64,000 nt of DNA. Source: Ectocarpus siliculosus. Its lineage: Eukaryota; Sar; Phaeophyceae; Ectocarpales; Ectocarpaceae. This document shows, piece by piece, positions 39,901 to 53,700 of the stretch. The translations under genes and the position numbers were made by a program. Positions within the stretch are counted from its first letter, which is position 1. Each line of letters starts with the position of its first letter. A model generated the notes under the pieces. It saw only the letters and a list, made by a program, of their open reading frames with translations. It had not been told where the DNA came from and did no database searches. The DNA lies in assembly GCA_000310025.1 (NCBI GenBank), contig FN647938.1, positions 247,109-311,108 on the forward strand, given 5' to 3'.

Positions 39901-42900
39901 CGGACACGAGAACGAGCTGGCTCTGTCGACCCCCATGCCTACTCCTCCTCCTAGCCCACGCCTGGCATGATCCTTGTCCTCATCCAGACCCAACACAGCT
40001 CCGCATAGCGGTTTCGCCTCTGCACCCCAAATAGCGGTTTCGCCTCTGCACAAGTACGTACCTGAGAGCGAGCGCTGTTCGATCGCTTCATCTCTTGGAC
40101 GATCTGGACCTGAAACTTCTGAATCTTCTGGCGGTGCGACTCCGCAAACGCCTGATCGTTCCCCGGCAAACACAAATCACACCACGAGAACAGCCGATCC
40201 AGCAACTCCCGAAACTCTGTTTATAGGAAGAATCAATCAAGGGGAATAACCGATCATTTAATCGTTGTCGTCGAGCCATGTGATGAAGAAGCAAGCAAGG
40301 CAGAAAACAGAGAGTCAGCCCGTAGCCACTGGGCGGGTAAGGGGGGAGAGAGGGAGGGAGCATTGGACTTCGGAAATGCCATGGGGTGAACGATTGGAAA
40401 ATGTGCATAAGCGTCCTGAACGGAGCAGGCACACCACGACAGTCACACCCTAAGGCAAAGAGCACAGAGAGTCATAGCACAAGTATGCCAGACAAGAGCA
40501 TGAACGGCCTACGCAAGGACCAGCAACAATGCCGTTCTTAGGTTTTGGCAATATCATTCAAATTTGTGCAAACGTGTAAAGCGGCGCTCATCTCGGAAAC
40601 TTTTCGGACCCTCTTTCCCCCCGCTCTGCCATTTCGTTGCACCTACTGGCAAAACCTCACCGTCTACTAGCATCAGCAGCTCTCGGGAGACCTCGTAGAT
40701 TTCTCCCGTCTGGAAGCTGCCACCACGGAGAGAAGGGGCAACGGATGGACCAACTCATGGATTAATTCAAGTTACCGTGGGACAAGAAGAGGCTTAGGAT
40801 TCTTATTGGTCATGTAGCACAAGGGTTCCACCATGTATACAAAATGCAACAAGGAAGACGCACGAAGCAAAAACAGGGCAGGGTCGGGTAGCTTGCTGCG
40901 GTAGCACAACAAGAAGCAAAAAAACAACTAGCGGAACAAGGAAGAATGCCAGCTCGTCGAACATTGAATGACAGCAGATAAGTTTCGTCCACTGAAGAAC
41001 TCATGAATGTCGATTGGTTCAAAAGCAACGTCTCCACGTCAAATATTTCAAGGACACATCTACGTTGCGCTCTACTGTTGTGGTACTGCCCATTTCTCCT
41101 CGTTGTGCCCGGCGAAGTGCAAAAACTATAAAACACTTATCATACCAAACCTTTGCTCACGAAATTAGCTCGACTTTGATTGCTCTCGTCTCACTTGTTT
41201 TGTCTGGAAATAGCGCCGTTGAAATACTCGAAAACCTTCCTGCGGCGCTCCCTAGCGTTGTCCTTCTCGTCCATGAGCTTGAATACCCTGCTCCAGCGTA
41301 ACAACAAACGCGGAACAGAATCGCAACCAGAGACAGTCAAAACAAAACAAACTTCAGGAACTCCGGGTGCCCTGCCACAGTCGTGGAAGCATGCACGAAT
41401 CACTGCTGAAAACGATCACGAGCTCGAAGCTCCTTTTGAGCAGGGGCGATCATGTGCACATCGACAACAAAACTAAAGGATTTTGCAGGACACCCTGAGC
41501 ACCATCAATGATACAAGAAAAACACTTGTACAAGTATTGGTTTGTCAACCTAACACAGTCGCTTCAGAAAGCACTGGTCTTGGTTATACCCTCGGCGAGA
41601 GGCGAGCTGAAAAAACGAAAGCCACGCGCGAGAAAGTACTTTTTAACAAGAGTGAAATGCATGGAAAGAGAGGTCACACGAAAGGGTTTGGTACTTTATA
41701 GGTTGTCATCGCCTCCAGCGGAAGTAGAAAACAATACCGCAGACAAGACTGCGAGCACCAACAGCTGGTGCTACAAGTGTCCCTGCAACTCTTCGTGCCG
41801 GCCTTTGGACGACACACAAACACACGAATAGCTGCCGCTCAGGCTCAAGGGAAAAATCAAGACAGGCTCAGACAGCCAACACACGGACGCCACTTCGTTC
41901 AAGCGGGTTGGCAGTCGCACCCGACCAAAGTCGTGCACATGTGTACATAGTCTACACGCGGTGTGTCGCTCCGATCGCTCCGACATTGACACAGGCGTGT
42001 AAGGAGTGTCAGTGTTGCAAATACTGCTGCTAGGAGGTGGCTCCCCCGACTCGCCGATAGTAATCGATCTTGCGCTGCTTCCTAAGCTCGGGGAACTCTG
42101 CCATGGTGTCGTGGAGGTTCTTCTCATAAACCTATCGGAAAGGGCGAGGGGGGTAGAGAAGACGAAAGGCAGATTAATCACTCCGACAAAGCAAGAACGA
42201 TAGTATCTACGTCAAAACGACCAAGTCGCGAACCCATCACAGCATATCACGTTGGGTGGACACAGGGCCATCCCCAAGTGAGACTAGATCTCACGAGACA
42301 AAATGGTGGACACTCCACGTAGTGGAAACTTTCACGCGGCATACTGCATGCTTATTAGGATGCTTTGTTCTCTGCTCCGACACCCGTCGCTTATCGAGAC
42401 CATTATAGCTGAATCATCTATGCACTTGACCGCTTTACCCATGATGAAAGCTATGCACATGCATCAACACATTGATGCCGCAGACGTTCGAGATCCTCAA
42501 TGTTGTGCGGGCCTTCACATTTTGGGCTCCGAATGCAACAATATGCTGCAGTCTTAGACAAGGGAGAGAACGCGCAGAGGTAAAAATAGACGTATGTACT
42601 TTCGGGCCTCACTCGCGATTTCTGGAGCTTTCTCCGGATTTGTGCAACTGGACAGGCAAAGCGGTGAAGGTAAACAAACCGGTCACGCACCACGTGCCAC
42701 GTATGGAACAGGGAGGCACAGATGGACCTACTAGTAATAACTTACCTTCGAATCGGTCTCGGCACCAAGCGACCGTTGAAGCATCCTGTGATTTCATGGT
42801 TTGCGTTATCCGCACACAGGGCAACGGGAGAGAGGCACTTTAGGGTACGTCTTCTTCACCTGGTGCTTCTCGACATCAGCACGCCCCTCTCACACTATCA

Positions 42901-44369
42901 CTCGTCGCTCGTTCTGCATACAGTATGGCCTTTGCCTCTCTGTTCCTGTCGAGCTCCGACGAGGGGTCATACAGACAACGAACTCGTCAGCCGGTACACG
43001 ACCTAGTCTCAAGGGTGTAAGCGTGCTCAGGGCAAAACAAAAAAGCACACGCAACTCGACGACATCCAACTCCCCCTTTCTTGCCGCCACGAAACGACAA
43101 GTTCCGGGAAACCAACGTTGCCACCGTGTGGCGCCTACAAATGCGAAATGCGACTACAATTTTGAACTGCAGAGAAGTACTCTCAGAGTACCGACTAGAG
43201 GGTCCGAAAGTAAGGTTTCTGAAGGTGATTTTTGCCCTGCCACTGATGATGCCAACAGTTGTAACACAGCAGCCTCCAGGCGTTCTGACTGATCATTGAT
43301 TGGTCCTAGTATGCACAGCTCTGGTGTAAGCCGAGGTGTTGCCGCCGTCTAGCTCTCCACGTCGGGTATTGGCAAGTCCATAACTGCTGTGTGCTGGTGT
43401 GCTTGTGGGCAAAGCAGCCCTAGCTAGCCGGCAGGGCTCTAGGGGGGGGGGGGGTGCAGAAATACATTCTTTCTTTGGGTGTAGCCCTCTTACTACATCA
43501 ATACGACTGATCAATTGAATATACAGAAAAGAGAGTAGGTCAGGGGAATCATGGATGTGCCAAGGTCTGCAAGCCTAACCAGCTGTAGCGGTCGTCGCAT
43601 CGCGACCACCCGTCAACCCTTGTAATATCCTACGAGTTGCCACCACTCTGTCGTGGGCTGCCATTGTGGCCTACCATTATGGCCTACCATTATGTCATCT
43701 AGGTCTCTACTAGCTGTCGCGTCTACCGAAGCGACTTCTCTCGTGTTCTGCTGCACTTCTCGACTCCCTTTCTTTTTGTCCCCCTTTTTTCTGCTGTGGA
43801 TATTTTCTCTGGAAGCAAAAAAAAAAAGTTCAAACCTGCGGCTGACAGTCCAGCCGCTCGCGGGTTGAGCAGCAGCTAAGACCCAGAGGGGTCAAGTAGA
43901 AATTGGACACAACCATGCGGTAGCTCCACGTACTGAAGTACCCCCGTCCCAAAGCGAGGACTGCTGTAGTGCTGTTGTTTGAAGGTGCTTGCTTCTGCCT
44001 GCACCGTCGGGACCGTGACGAGGGACCCTAAACAAACTCAAATTTCTCATGTACTGTACTTGTACAGCAGTAGCAGGAAATTTTCTGCAAAACTGTGCTG
44101 TCTGGCAACGCCATGCGGACATCTTTGACGCAATAGTAAGAGAAGCAAGGGACACCAGGAAAGCACACCGAGATTATTAACCTTGTCAGGAGGATTGAGC
44201 AGACACCCCTCTGAACATGCTTTCGAAAAATATGCAAGTGGAGGAGACAGCAGAGACGAGAGCATCCTGATGCCTGCAAGAAATCAGAGCACAACGTAAC
44301 CGTGGCCTACCTCAGCAACAGGCTGTCCACCTCGGTTGATGCCGCTGGCACTATTGCAGTTTCAGCCAT
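36961..44369 (-). CDS. Charged, helix-rich protein of unknown function, multi-exon
   Basis: Exons on the minus strand (5' to 3'): 44369-44311 (begins MAETAIVPAASTEV), 42785-42746, 42131-42055, 41287-41195, 40716-40661, 40216-40062, 38722-38660, 38284-38243, then an unresolved part with a possible exon around 37290-37190, and the last exon 37031-36961 ending GDAGKSTGNDYFA and TGA. The first eight exons join in one frame with every phase matching, including a GC donor at 42054. The product is rich in Lys, Arg, Glu and Gln, with amphipathic helical stretches (FPELRKQRKIDYYRR; DEKDNARERRRKVFEYF; RQKIQKFQVQIVQEMKR). This suggests a coiled-coil or helical-bundle cytosolic protein. I recognise no family. 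The assembly gap at 39508-39607 lies in the intron between exons 40062 and 38722 and could hide another exon. It is divergent from the IQ-WW-LRR gene 397 bp away. Confidence 0.6.
39508..39607. other. Assembly gap (100 N)
   Basis: Exactly 100 unknown bases, the usual length of a scaffold placeholder, so the true distance is unknown. It falls inside an intron of the minus-strand gene 36961-44369. Confidence 0.99.
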
Positions 44370-44766
44370 CTCTCCCGCCGTTAGCAAACGCTGAGCAACC
44401 GCGTGTTTTCCCTCTTGTCTCCCCCTCTCTTGGTGGTTGTGGTGCGTGCAAAGCAATAAAAATAGTGAAAAATGCATCACGCCTCACAGCACAGCTCGTG
44501 GCGCCGGGGCGCCGTGAACTGCTTGGAAGTCGAAACGGAGAACACACCCCTGCTTTTTCTCACAAGAAACGACGGGACACCCCATCCGGCAGATCTCCGA
44601 TCTTGCTTGCCTTCTGCTTTGGTCATGTGGGATCTTCGTTGGTCGTCTCTGTCTTGGATACCGTGATACCGACCTAGTGCTCTCGAGGCCGAGCGAGCTG
44701 CAGAGTGGGTTAGCCATAAGCTAGACACAACTCGATGAACAGGAAGAAGGACGCCTCTTATTGTCG
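44370..44766. promoter_or_regulatory. Candidate bidirectional promoter between divergent genes
   Basis: 397 bp separate the ATG of the minus-strand charged protein (44369) from the ATG of the plus-strand IQ-WW-LRR gene (44767). Both 5' ends must be driven from here unless there are distant non-coding exons. No core element is obvious. Inferred from layout. Confidence 0.45.
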
Positions 44767-47700
44767 ATGGAACCTTCAGACCGCGAAGTTACGTCTGCTG
44801 TTCACGCGCAGCGGGTTGTACGCGGTTTCCTCGGACGACTCGCAGGTAAAGGCGTGTGACCGTGCGTTACTCTGACGGTGATGCTTGTTTTCTCGCCTTG
44901 TACTTTCGGTCAGGCCGGTTTGGGTGAAGCTGACCTCTCCCTCGCCTTCCTTTGCGCCACTCTCACTTCGCAACGCCTAACAAACATACATGTACGTGCC
45001 CTCGGCACATAATTCCTGGCGAATCTTGGGCAGCGATTCGCCAAGCGAATTTGGTGTATGAGAAGATCTTCGATCCGAGGACCCACGCGTACTACTACTA
45101 CAATACCTACAGCTTCGAAACAACATGGCAGGTGAGATGGAGATGGCCGTGAACTACAATGCCCAAGTCAAGCATGCCTCCAATGTGTTTGGGTTCTATA
45201 GTCTACGGATTTGGAAATTGGAAAGTTGGAAGCGAAATAGCTCCTGTAAACATGTATGTGCTGTTCATACGAGGAGGTTGCAAGTACATGTATCACACAA
45301 CAGCCAAGTCGCCATTGGCAGCATCCAACCACTGGGTCGCATGTTGAATGTGTCTGTATATTCCATGTATTTCTTTGCCCGCGTACTTCACAGCAGTGGT
45401 GGGCAAGATGGGCTCCTAAGCCATTGCTATCATCTCAGGACCTCTCACACTTCGATTACAAAACTGTACATACATATTCTACCCACACGCCCACGGCCAA
45501 TTTCGACCTCAGTGCAGCTTTACGGGCATGTCTTGCCGCCGATTTCCCTTGCTCGGGCTACGCTAGCCACCTGCGGTGGTAACTCGTATCCTAGGCGAGT
45601 TCGGAGACCTGGATGCCATAGCTCCGACGTACACGGAAGAAGAGGCGGCTGTCATGTTGCAGGTAAAGAGTAGTATAGTCTACAGTAGACCACCATTCGT
45701 GGACCGACGTGTTGTGCAAGATATCAAGCAGTATCACATTCGTTCCATGTGCTCTCTTGGCCAGTCTAGTCTAGCTCCTTCAGCTACTGGGCCCTCAACG
45801 ACTCTGGGAACATCGATCGCACGGAAGGCAACATCTTTACCATAGCCCTCCGCCATCTTCCTATGTACCGGTGTGCACGTGCTCTTTGCGGGTTTTCATC
45901 GCATCTATTCTAAGCGTCAGTCTACAACGTTCGATGCATCATAGACGCACCAGCCGGGGTTACACAGGGGAAATGTAAAAACGGAAAGTTTTTTTTCTTG
46001 GTAAAGGGTTCAACAATCTCTTCCCCTCTCATGCAGTGTGCACTCACGACTATGCGCTCGTCAAATTTTAAATGTCTACACTGCACGCCTTCGGACTTTG
46101 TCATATCATACCTTTCGTCAATTAGCTATGACAACGTGTGGTAGGGCAGCTGTTGACTTCGGAGGTGCGTACTGCATCTGCCTATGAGTTAGCAAAGCTT
46201 GCATCACAGAATAGTACGTAGTCTAGCCGTTCTCTGTCCACCCCCTCTCTGTGTGTCACTCTCAATCGCATCCGCGCCAGCTCTGCAGCCTTCCGTTCCC
46301 CTTTCTGGGTGTAGGAGTCATTCTCTCAATCAATTTCTCAGAGATCTCGCGCTCCCGCGGACTTTTTCCGCTCGTATTTATGTAGTTCTCCTCGAAAAAC
46401 AATAACGGAATAGACTATCTGGATAACCCTGTCAATACTCTAGTCAATTATCCAGTACAGGATGCGCTCATGTGTGTCCTATCTGCGACCAACTTGCCCA
46501 CTGAAAAAATTGACAACCCAGGCAGCTTGGCGGCGGCGGCGAGGTATCCGTATGACTCGCGCTCTGTTGGCCTCCGTGGTTAGCAAGGTGTTCGATGAAT
46601 CCACTGGTGCACACTACTACTTCAACGGTCTCAGTGGCGAGACATCTTGGTCCAAGCCTGCCCTCTTTGGTGCCGAGGTAAATGACGTCAACATGCAAAA
46701 ATAAGGTTAGAACGAGCGCAACAAGCAGCAGTGGAATACATGGATGAACTGGGCCTGCCAAGAATACTAGTACTCGCTCTTCGCCAACAATCCACCTTAT
46801 TTACTTGTTTCCAAGCTACACCTACCTCCCACGGCAGTGGTTTGAGGGCACAGCCGGAACTGCTCTACATAAAGACGTCTCGCGATTGTACCCCTTTGAT
46901 GATGGCTTCCAACACCCTTACGACATCGATCATCTTCGGCCCACGTGCACGCTGCGTACAGGATGTCGAGGACTACCCGTCAGCGATGCTGCTTGCGGAA
47001 GGGCAAAACAGCGCGGAACCTTTCGGCACAGGGAGCTATGACTACGATCAATCTCAGGTACATCAATCCATGTCCCCTTGCACCAGTATTGTGTGTTCCC
47101 AATTGCAGAAACGTTGAGACGACGAAGGCTATGTTGTGGTATCTCTTCTTACCCTCACCGTCACCAGAGTTGGGTGCAAGAACGGATTCACGTGTGGATA
47201 AGATGTTTGTAGCCATTGCCGCAAACAAGGGTACCACTATCTCTCCCGGTGGAGTTGTGGCATGCACATACAAGTTGTTCAGCCAACCATTGAGTGAAAA
47301 AATGGTCTATCATACGTAGTTGCATCTTTTGGGAAAAAACCCTTGGCCACGGAAGGTAGCTGCCTCAGTTCGACCCGGACACACTTTCCAGGTACAAAGT
47401 AGAGATCGGAATAGTTTCTATTGTGAAGACAACAAGAATAATTAACAGGAGGCCTCTCGTGAGGAGTCCCCTATGAGACGGTCCCTCCGGGCGCTCGTGA
47501 ACCATAGAAACGATGAGGTGTTGCTGCCGTTCTATCTACCACACCAGTGATCATGTTAATTCTAATGGCTGGATCCGCCCCTCGGCCACACACCATGTTC
47601 TCCAATAGCTCGATTGGTTCTGCTCAAACACGAAAGAGTAGCGTGTTACGTAGTCTAAATCTGCGGCATGTAACGCACGACACACTTCATTTTGTCGCAC

Positions 47701-50700
47701 GACAACGACACCAAGTCGAGATCTCGCCTCCCGACGATTTTTCTATCGTCATTCTTGCGGGTTGACAAACTAGGGGTGGGTAGGACAAGAAGCTTGGACC
47801 AAAGAGCAACAGGAGCAGGAACAGCAACATAATCAACAACACGCGGGCGGTAGCAACGGTGATACCAACACCGCCGAAGAGGCAGGCTACGAGGGGTGGG
47901 TATGGGACGACACCTCCGGCTGGTACTACGACGAAGACCTGGCCACACAACTCCTCACCGGTGGCGTAGACGTCGTTTCCAAGAAAGGGTCAGATGGCGG
48001 CAACGTTTCCGCTTCAGTGGAAGCCGAAAGCGAAAGCGAAAGCGAAAGCGACACTGACAGCGACAGTGAGGAGGATGGTATCGACGAGCAAGCTGGTGAG
48101 AGAAAGAAACAAAGGCGAAAACGGAGGCGTCGAAGCTTAGCCCCCAGAAACTTCCCCAGGTCGAAGGCCCAACGCTTGGTCGACGAAGCGGAGGATAGCA
48201 TAGACGGAGCGCGGCCCGAAATCTTGGACCTAAGCAAGTTGGACATGGATAGAGTTACCTCGAGGGTCTACAGGCTGGACTGGTTGCAAAGGTTGGATCT
48301 GTCGAACAACCGACTCTACAGGATTTCTCCCGATCTAGCTGGCATGGAGAGCCTTGTCGACGTTAACTTTCGGCATAACAGGTGGGTGAGAGGTGTTTCG
48401 CAGGCCAGGTATATTTTCGAAGAGGCCTTCAAACAAACGACGGTGGGACCAGCAGATACGGGCACGGGTGTTTGGTACCTAGTAATGGCCACACATTCCG
48501 AGGGTTGTCGGTAGCAAGGCGGTGGAGATGTTGCCTTGCGGGTTTCAACCTCTTGTGAAACAGACATTAGCTTGCTTGTTCGTGATCGGGAAGTATTTCG
48601 TGAGCGATTTGGAACATACACATTGTTTCTCGCCAAATCATCAACTGCAATCTATGTATATGGTTCGGTACTGAAAAATGAGCTCGTGAACACTTTCCTT
48701 CGTCTTCCTGTACCTGCGAACAAACAATGTCCTCTCTTGCTCGGAGCGACTGATAGTGATAATTCGAAAAAATTGAAATGTGAATAATTTCCTTGTTCTG
48801 TTGTTTGGGGGCGGTTTAGAATCCAGGCCATTCCAGACGAATTGGAAGCGCTGACGAAGCTCAAGCACCTGCAACTGGGGCACAACCTAATTTCCGGCTT
48901 CAGAGGCAATATCTACCTCATCAGCTCGCTAGAGACCCTCGATCTGGGGCACAACAGGTAATCATGTACCAGTACCGGGCCGCGTGTGGTAGCTGTTTCT
49001 CTTGCACGGGCACATGAGCCATATGCTTCACATGAAGACGCCGTAGCAGATTTCGCGAAGTGTATGCTTTGATCAATCAGGTAACCTGGAAGAGGGACCC
49101 ATTACGGTCAAACCCACCGTTGCCGCCTCAACATCGTTACAGGTACATTGCAGTGTCTTACAGCCGGTTACACCATTGTCTTGTGGGATGGCATAAACGT
49201 TGTATGGCTCACTCCAACTATTCTACTTTCATGTCGTCTCTGCAGGCTGAAGGAGGTACCGCTCCAAGTAGGAGACTTGCAGCTGCTCAAGAGGACGCGC
49301 GAGTGGGAGGTAGGACGACAAAGTCCATCATGATCCTTTTGTGGGGAGGATGCGGTTAAACATGGCCTGTAGTAGACGAAAACGAAAAATCTGGCAGTTG
49401 TTGTGTATCTATCATACAGGTAGATGACTGGCCGTACAACCCAAACGTACGATATTCCAGTCGCAAGGGAATCGTTCGTTTTCAGCACAAGCGTATCTGT
49501 CACGGGATGGTTTTTCTGCTCCGTTTGTACATCGCCCTACACGGTGCAACTTCTATCTTGCAAGATCGGCCTCCGTCTCCTCCGGGAACTGGTGACTCTC
49601 GACGTGAGCTACAACCGCCTCAAGACGTGGCCGCCGCAAGTGGAAGAGTGCAGGAACTTGCGGGACTTGCGTCTAGACCACAACAAGCTTCAAGAGGCGA
49701 GTAAGGGCTGTACTTGGAGCGATTCATGGTAGCGTGACCTAGAAGGGAAGATGTATGATTGAGGTGATCATATTCGTTCCGTGTGGTCGAGAAAAAGACC
49801 TACAGTTGTGTATTGGACCGGAAGGTACTACAAGCTCGGGCCCAAAGGGCTCGCGTACGTGAGCGTACCAATGGAACATCCGGGCCCAAGAGGAAAAGTG
49901 CATTGGGCGCTGTTTTACCAATCGAAACCCAGCCAGGTCTGCGCCATCTCAACTATCCAATACCCCGCTCTGCCTAGCTCGACAAAACCACTGTACTACC
50001 ACCGCTCACGACAATGCTGATTTGACAGGTACCCGCCATCGTTGGGGACAACACAGCACTCACGAACCTCAACCTTAGCGGCAACAGCCTCAAAGGCCTT
50101 CCACACACCATCAATTCCCTCTCGGCTTTGGCCCGCCTCGACCTCTCCGACAACAAGCTCAAAACCCACTCCATCCTTCCCGTGGGAAGGAAACAAAAGG
50201 GGCCGCGCCTAGTATCCCTGGAGGTGTTGCGATTGGACGGTAACCGTCTCACGGAGAGACCGGACATGGTGGAAACATTCAAGACGCTCACAGAACTAGA
50301 GTAAGTGCTACCTGGTCTGCCTATACGAACAACAATCTCCCGGTTCGTTTGGAGAGATTACTGCTTTGTCGCTATTTGCTCTTGGTACGTTGGGGGTTTC
50401 CGCGGCGAGCACCGAAAAAATTTAAGGCTTTCTTGGATCTGGTGTTGTCCTTTTCGTGACACCTTAACCTCCTCCCCTCCACGAGCAACTCTAAGCACAT
50501 GCGGTTGTTTCCACTCTTTCAGGTTCTGCGTTTGTGCTGGAGTCGAAAGCGGATTGACAGGGGTCAATCGAGGACGGAAATGAAACTAAGGGGCTTCATT
50601 TTTTGATTAACAGTTTTCTGTGGATATGGGTCCTTAAACCACACCGAGAGAGCCACTGTTGGCTTCGACAAAACGAACGTCTTTGTCGTACTTGTTTCAT

Positions 50701-53700
50701 TGGGGCGTTGTCATCTTCTGGGGCTTACGGTACGAACAGAAAAACGCTGCAGACTGTATAAAGCTCGACACTCAGTGATATTTACCCAATATCATTCGTC
50801 CGCCGTGCAACATCTTGTGACAATAAGTGCCATTTTATCACAAAACAATTTTTCGGGGAGCAGTACTTGAAATTTCGTACGCAGCCATCCAGACACCACG
50901 CAACAATATCAACCGCAACCACAACGGCAAAGACAACGGCAACGGCAACAAAGTGATTCCCGGCTTAGCTCGCCCTCATCATTTGACGTCCTCCACTCGC
51001 CCACTGCCGCCCCCCAATGTCAATCCTGCCCCCGCCTGTCCGTTCATCCGCAAAGTGTGTCCAACAATCCCATCAAAAACTGGAGCCTCGATGTGTCCAA
51101 CCTCCGCAAGATGAAACACCTGCGACTGAGGGGCGTTGGTCTGGACCGATGCCCAGAAGGGATAGGGCATCTGAACAAGCTGGAAAGTCTCGACTTCTCC
51201 GAAAACCACATCGATACTCTCGATCAATCAATGGCCGCTTTGTTCAAGCTGAAAAAGCTGGGCCTCAGGGGCAACAACATCCGGGTAATACCAACCTCCC
51301 TACGTGTCAACTTTTCCATCACATGGTAGCAACTATGCCGATAGGAGCAAGTTTCGCCATCGTCCCTCTTAGGAGAGTATCGGCGGCATTACCCCTCAAT
51401 TTGGCATCGCTGAGGACAGTTCGAGGATGGTGGGCAACACCCTTGTATTGCTGTGCCTACTCTGAAGTTGTTCCCATCCTTGCCCCCGCCCCTCCCACAC
51501 CCGGTCTGTTTCTTTTTGCGAATTAGGATAGGTACCGTATAGATTGAAATCTCCCGAACTCATAGAGCACACAACGTTGAGAGCGAATCGCTCTAGTGTT
51601 CAAACGTTAGGATTCTGCCTTCCGGAACTCCGTTGCCTCCTGCCAGGCGAACACACACACACTCCGTCCACGCAATATCAGACATGTTCATTTCAACATC
51701 AATATCGACATCGATATTTGTATCCAACGACTCTTTCAAACTGAAACCCACCACTCGCACAACAGGATCTAGGGTCTTGCGTTGGTAGCATGATCTCCCT
51801 GACGTCTCTCGACGCGGGTGGGAACAATCTGGAGCTGATTTCTCCCGAGCTGTCTCGCTGCACGGCGCTAGAGACCCTTGACGTGAGCGGTGGGACGATA
51901 AACCAACTGCCGGACGGGTTGTCTATGCTCACCAGGCTCAGGTGAGGATCCTCCAACTCCGATGTGGAACCCAGGTTATTGGCAAGCAGCAAGACCCTGA
52001 ACGCTTCTCCCCCCTCCCATCACACGGCAAGACCCAAAGTAACCTCACCGACCCTTTACTCCAATGAGGGCGCCTTGAACTTCATATCCATCAAAACCCC
52101 CTACCCTCAGACTTTGTAAACATATTTTCTTATCCCATTTGTTGTGGACGCCAGCCTACACCTTTCGGGTTAATTTGGAAGGTCACACAGGAGGATATCT
52201 CCACCGTTTCTCGTGCGGTGCTTGCCTTCAAGAATGACGCGAGGAGCCCCCAGCAGACCCCCCCCTAATTGTGTTGTGTACGAGGTTTTCCCAACCTAGG
52301 GCCGAAGGTTTTTCGAGATTACCAACCGAACCGGCCAGCCACTTTGTGGTCACAATGCACACAGGAAAAAAAATATGAACTCTCGTAAGAATGGCAGGCT
52401 GCAAAGAAAATGAGGTGTAAATAGAAGGAAGAACTACCTGCCCGATTTCTTGAAGACTCTTGCTTTCAGAACGATATTAGATGTTGATGTTCTTTCTCAA
52501 CCAAGCATTGCCTGTGTCCAATATCCCGAAAACATTTTTTCGAATATCACGCTGGGTGGTAGCAAAATCCGTTCATTTTCCCCGCACCAGCCATTCGCCT
52601 ATCCCATTGCATGGTGAAACTTGCCTTTTTTGTGCCCTCCTCCCCCTCAGGGTTCTCCGAGCCCAAGATAACGGGCTTAGGGCGATACCCCCCGACTTCC
52701 AAACGCTGACAGCGCTCGAGGAGCTTCGCCTGGGCGGAAACCAGCTCAGCAGCCTTCCGGCCTCCCTGATCACCCTAACGAAGGTAATCACATAATCTCA
52801 GGTGGTTGCCAATAGCACAAATGGTACAAGGAGAAGGGGAATAGGAGGTATCCTAGACAAAATGAGTTTCAACGGGGAGATGAGCAGAAAAAGAACGCCA
52901 ACAACAGCATGAGCAATCTCGCAAAAATTTAACGCACCCGATGTTGTTGTACGAACGCCAGATGCGATACGCGGAGCTTTCTCGAAACTCCATGGAGTCT
53001 CCGCCGCCGGTGACGCGGCAGTGGCCCCTGCTGACGCATCTTGTTCTCTCCAGAAACCCTTTGCGGGGTAGACGTCGACAATCCCTCCGCTTGCTCCAGG
53101 CTGCTCAGCGGGGACACGACGCCATGCACAGAGGGGTAAGGGGCAAGCCCGCGGAGACGCAACTACGAGAGATGTACTAGCCGCAGCTGTTTCTAAGGGT
53201 CGGATGGCAATGAATACGAAAAATCGGGCACTGAGGATGACCACGAGTCGAAAGAAGCTTCAAATGATCATGAACATTCATCGCCGTCGTTTTCTCGTGT
53301 ACTTCTAGATGGTAATACTTTAGCTTTCTTGATCAGCGAACGCCCTCCCCCTCCCCCACCAAACACAAAATATAAACGAAAAGGATTGGGAAGAGGCGGC
53401 CCGGCTCCTGAACGTGGCAGCGGAGGCCTACAAGGACGTAGTGCACGTCGTGCCCGACTTCCCTGATGTTGCCGGCGAGGGTCCTCCTCTTGCCAAGACG
53501 AGGCCTCACGACACGGACACGTTCCACCACGTCAGTTTGGCCATGGCGCACCTGCGGGGGGCTAGGAAGGTAGCTATCGAGATCGATGATATGACCGGAA
53601 AGACGGAGTGAGTATTCAGGATAAGTGGCACTCGACCTTAACCATGTTTTACTGTGCGTGCGTTGTGCTTTCATGGTCGACCAATTACTCGAAGTGCGGT

